A DNA stretch of 64,000 bases from Palsa-1392 sp963819975 (GTDB lineage Bacteria; Verrucomicrobiota; Verrucomicrobiia; Chthoniobacterales; UBA10450), in NCBI GenBank assembly GCA_963819975.1, contig CAWFYE010000004.1, positions 124,001 through 188,000 of the forward strand, read 5' to 3'. Below, one piece after another: positions 62,070 to 64,000 of this stretch; position 1 is the first letter of the stretch, and every line of letters begins with the position of its first letter. The position numbers and the translations under genes are program-made. The notes under the pieces were generated by a model, which was not told where the DNA came from, did not search any database, and saw nothing but the letters and a program-made list of their open reading frames with translations.

Positions 62070-63020
62070 TCACGTCCGCGCATCCCGAACGGTCGAAGTC
62101 GACAAACGCCCCGCCGCGGCAAATTCCGGAAATTCTTCTGGGTGCAGGATTCCAGTCAGGATTTCGAGGCTATCGACAACCCGCGGGCCAGGGCGGGCGA
62201 AGTAGGCGCTGGCGTTTACCAGATGGATCTCGCCTCTCTGCGCGGCGGGCAGGGTGTCGAAGCCGGGGAAGTTTCTCAGGAGATCGTAGTCGCGTTGGGC
62301 GCGATCGATGTCGTAGCCGCAGAGGGCGAGAACGATGATCTCCGGGGCCGCGTCGAGGACTTGTTGCCATTCGATCTGCGCCGAGGGCTGATGTTTCCGG
62401 CCCAACGGATCGTGGCCGCCTGCGATCTCGACCAGCTCCGGTCCCCAGTGCCCAGAGCAAAATGGCGGGTCGACCCATTCCATCAGGAAACAGCGCGGCC
62501 GATGCTCAATTTGGGCCGCTCGCTCCCGCACCGCTTCGACGCGAGCCGACAAGCTCGCCACGACTTCCTCGGCACGCTGGGACACACCGCACGCTTCGCC
62601 GACGCGGCGGATGTCGTTGAAAATATCGGCGAGACTGGAGGGCTCGAGGCTCACGATCTGGGGCGGACCGGGCAGAGTCTCGGCCAACTGCACCACCGTC
62701 CCGTAGCCGACGGCGCAGACGTCACACAGCTTTTGGGTCAGGATCATGTCCGGTCGCAGTTCGCGCAAGAGCGGCTCGTCGATGGTGTAGATGGTGCCGT
62801 TCTCGCGCAGAGCGCGCCGGACCCATTCGTCCACTTCTTTGCTCGTCAGGCCAGCGCCGTGAGCCGGGCAATGCGTAACGCGAGGACGGGTGTTGGCTTC
62901 GTCCGGGAAATCGCATTCGTGCGACACGCCGACCACGTTGTCAATTAAGCCGAGCGCGGCGGCGATCTCAGTCGCCGCGGGCAGGAGGGAAACGATTCGT
63001 CGGGTTTGGCGGTGCTGCAT
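62070..63020 (-). CDS. Cobalamin/siderophore-binding-type periplasmic protein fold, without signal peptide
   Basis: 316 residues from the ATG at 63020 (the open frame reaches 63170 without a signal). Fold of BtuF/FecB-type ABC-transporter binding proteins: RRIVSLLPAATEIAAALGLIDNVVGVSHECDFP, DMILTQKLCDVCAVGY, PQIVSLEPSSLADI, and FLMEWVDPPFCSGHWGPELVEIAGG. Such proteins bind vitamin B12 or iron chelates, usually in the periplasm; the missing leader means it may stay in the cytoplasm. Its TGA sits in an inverted 19-bp word shared with 60527. Confidence 0.82.
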   Translation of the reverse strand: MQHRQTRRIVSLLPAATEIAAALGLIDNVVGVSHECDFPDEANTRPRVTHCPAHGAGLTSKEVDEWVRRALRENGTIYTIDEPLLRELRPDMILTQKLCDVCAVGYGTVVQLAETLPGPPQIVSLEPSSLADIFNDIRRVGEACGVSQRAEEVVASLSARVEAVRERAAQIEHRPRCFLMEWVDPPFCSGHWGPELVEIAGGHDPLGRKHQPSAQIEWQQVLDAAPEIIVLALCGYDIDRAQRDYDLLRNFPGFDTLPAAQRGEIHLVNASAYFARPGPRVVDSLEILTGILHPEEFPEFAAAGRLSTSTVRDART

Positions 63021-63233
63021 GAAGGACGCGGTCAATCTGAAATCTCGGGCCGAGATGTAAAGGAAACACCGCTGGCGGGGAGAGCACCGCGCTGTCGGTG
63101 CCGGGGACGCCCGTGGCTTGCAATAAACGCCTCTCGGACATTTGCGGAAGCAACGGCGCACTTCCCTCAAATGTGGGCGTATGACGCCTCATCAGGGATT
63201 GACGCGAAGTTCCTCACCCGGTAAAACCGGCGA

Positions 63234-64000
63234 ATGGGCACGATCCAAGTCAATCGCGGCGAAACGAAACTCGGTGTTTTTTCAGAAGAAGAAATTCGGG
63301 AGGGCCTAAGCAACGGGCGCTTTCTTCCGACCGATCTTTTCTGGCGTGAAGGGATGCCGACATGGCTGCCGCTCGCCCAATTTTCCGCGGCTGAGAGCGC
63401 GGCACCCGGTGCTGCCGCTGCTATTCCCAGCGTTGCCATTGTCGCGCAGAGCGGTCTCCCGTGGGATCGCCGTCAGGAGCTCGGTTTCTTCGTGGCCTTC
63501 TTTGAAACGCTTAAGCTCGTTCTGCTCAATCCGAGCGTCGCATTTGCAAATATGAAGCCGGAAGGCGGCTTGGTGGATCCACTGATCTACGCTGTGATCG
63601 GCGGAAGCCTGGGCTGGGTCTTCTACTTTATCTTCAGCCTCTTCATTGGATCACTTGGGGCGCTGGGCGATCACAATGCGCTTGGCGGTTTGCTTGGATT
63701 TGGGTTCGGCGGCATTTTCGCGCTGATTTTTTTTCCGATCTTTCTCACGCTCGGGCTCTTCATCGGTGCGGGGATCGTGCATCTCTGCCTGATGCTGGTG
63801 GGCGGGGCGAAACGGAGCTATGAGACGACGCTGCGCGTTCTTTGTTATTCGGTCGGCTCGACTTATCCGCTCATGATCGTGCCGGCATGCGGCGGGGCGA
63901 TTGCTGGCATTTGGTGCCTGGTGGTGGAGTGCGTCGGTCTCGCCAAAGCACACGAAACCACTACGGGCAAAGCGGTCCTGGCGGTCTTTCTGCCAATCAT
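63234..64000 (+). CDS. GYF-2 / Yip1-type membrane protein, partial at the right edge
   Basis: The frame opens at the ATG of 63234 and is still open at the window's end (255 codons seen). N-terminal GYF_2-like domain (KLGVFSEEEIREGLSNGRFLPTDLFWREGMPTWLPL), a Pro/Ala linker, then membrane segments (YAVIGGSLGWVFYFIFSLFIGSLG, GFGGIFALIFFPIFLTLGLFIGAGIVHLCLMLVGG) resembling the Yip1 domain. Protein-protein/membrane adaptor of unknown role. Confidence 0.85.
   Translation, partial: MGTIQVNRGETKLGVFSEEEIREGLSNGRFLPTDLFWREGMPTWLPLAQFSAAESAAPGAAAAIPSVAIVAQSGLPWDRRQELGFFVAFFETLKLVLLNPSVAFANMKPEGGLVDPLIYAVIGGSLGWVFYFIFSLFIGSLGALGDHNALGGLLGFGFGGIFALIFFPIFLTLGLFIGAGIVHLCLMLVGGAKRSYETTLRVLCYSVGSTYPLMIVPACGGAIAGIWCLVVECVGLAKAHETTTGKAVLAVFLPI

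Overview
The window looks like chromosomal DNA from a soil or freshwater verrucomicrobium, most likely near Chthoniobacterales (the old Spartobacteria). That placement is an inference from gene content: an autotransporter-repeat surface protein, a single pseudopilin of the verrucomicrobial/planctomycete kind, an ECF-type sigma factor paired with a kinase-TolB-TPR protein, an HpnH/squalene-hopene cyclase pair, and GC-rich coding DNA (roughly 60% G+C). No 16S gene or other phylogenetic marker is present. No tRNA, rRNA, CRISPR, prophage or insertion sequence was recognised.

Layout. 1-5.8 kb: end of a parvulin isomerase, a TPR protein, hopanoid genes (hpnH, shc), a CoA-binding protein and MarC. 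5.9-12.4 kb: two exported metallopeptidases (M3, M28), a small membrane protein and an autotransporter-type surface protein, with a decayed relative of the latter's C-terminus nearby. 12.4-20.5 kb: an AraC regulator / ABC permease / purH run, a RsbW-like kinase, ruvB, xseA and a pseudopilin. 20.6-32.3 kb: GH13 branching enzyme, an overlapping cysE / cysteine desulfurase / SprT / prmA series, a two-domain NDK-like protein, an aminotransferase and a GH57 glycan enzyme. 32.3-43.6 kb: sulfite-oxidase-like enzyme, cutA, mnmA, 3-methyladenine glycosylase, a Tat-exported 5'-nucleotidase, an L,D-transpeptidase and an ECF sigma / anti-sigma-DUF4349 pair. 43.6-49.7 kb: a three-gene minus-strand operon diverging from a sigma factor plus Ser/Thr kinase, then a secreted beta-propeller. 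50-64 kb: an unusually long aromatic amino acid hydroxylase, small genes, a predicted copper-radical oxidase, a flavin amine oxidase, a glutathionyl-hydroquinone reductase, a MOSC protein, an EF-hand lipoprotein and a B12/iron-binding-type protein.

Beyond the genes, three DNA-level patterns stand out. The 7-mer CCTAACG (either strand) occurs 43 times by eye, in every reading frame and between genes, about five times the number base composition predicts. A family of cloverleaf-like multi-arm palindromes sits at gene ends, several overlapping the stop codon of the gene before. Two tandem small basic proteins (about 53 kb) and a 55-residue peptide with a double-glycine leader-like motif (56.4 kb) look like real but unnamed genes.

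Most genes are single-copy housekeeping or envelope functions, and the window reads as a stable chromosome with a little decay (at 9.9, 56.2 and 61.9 kb) rather than a mobile island.
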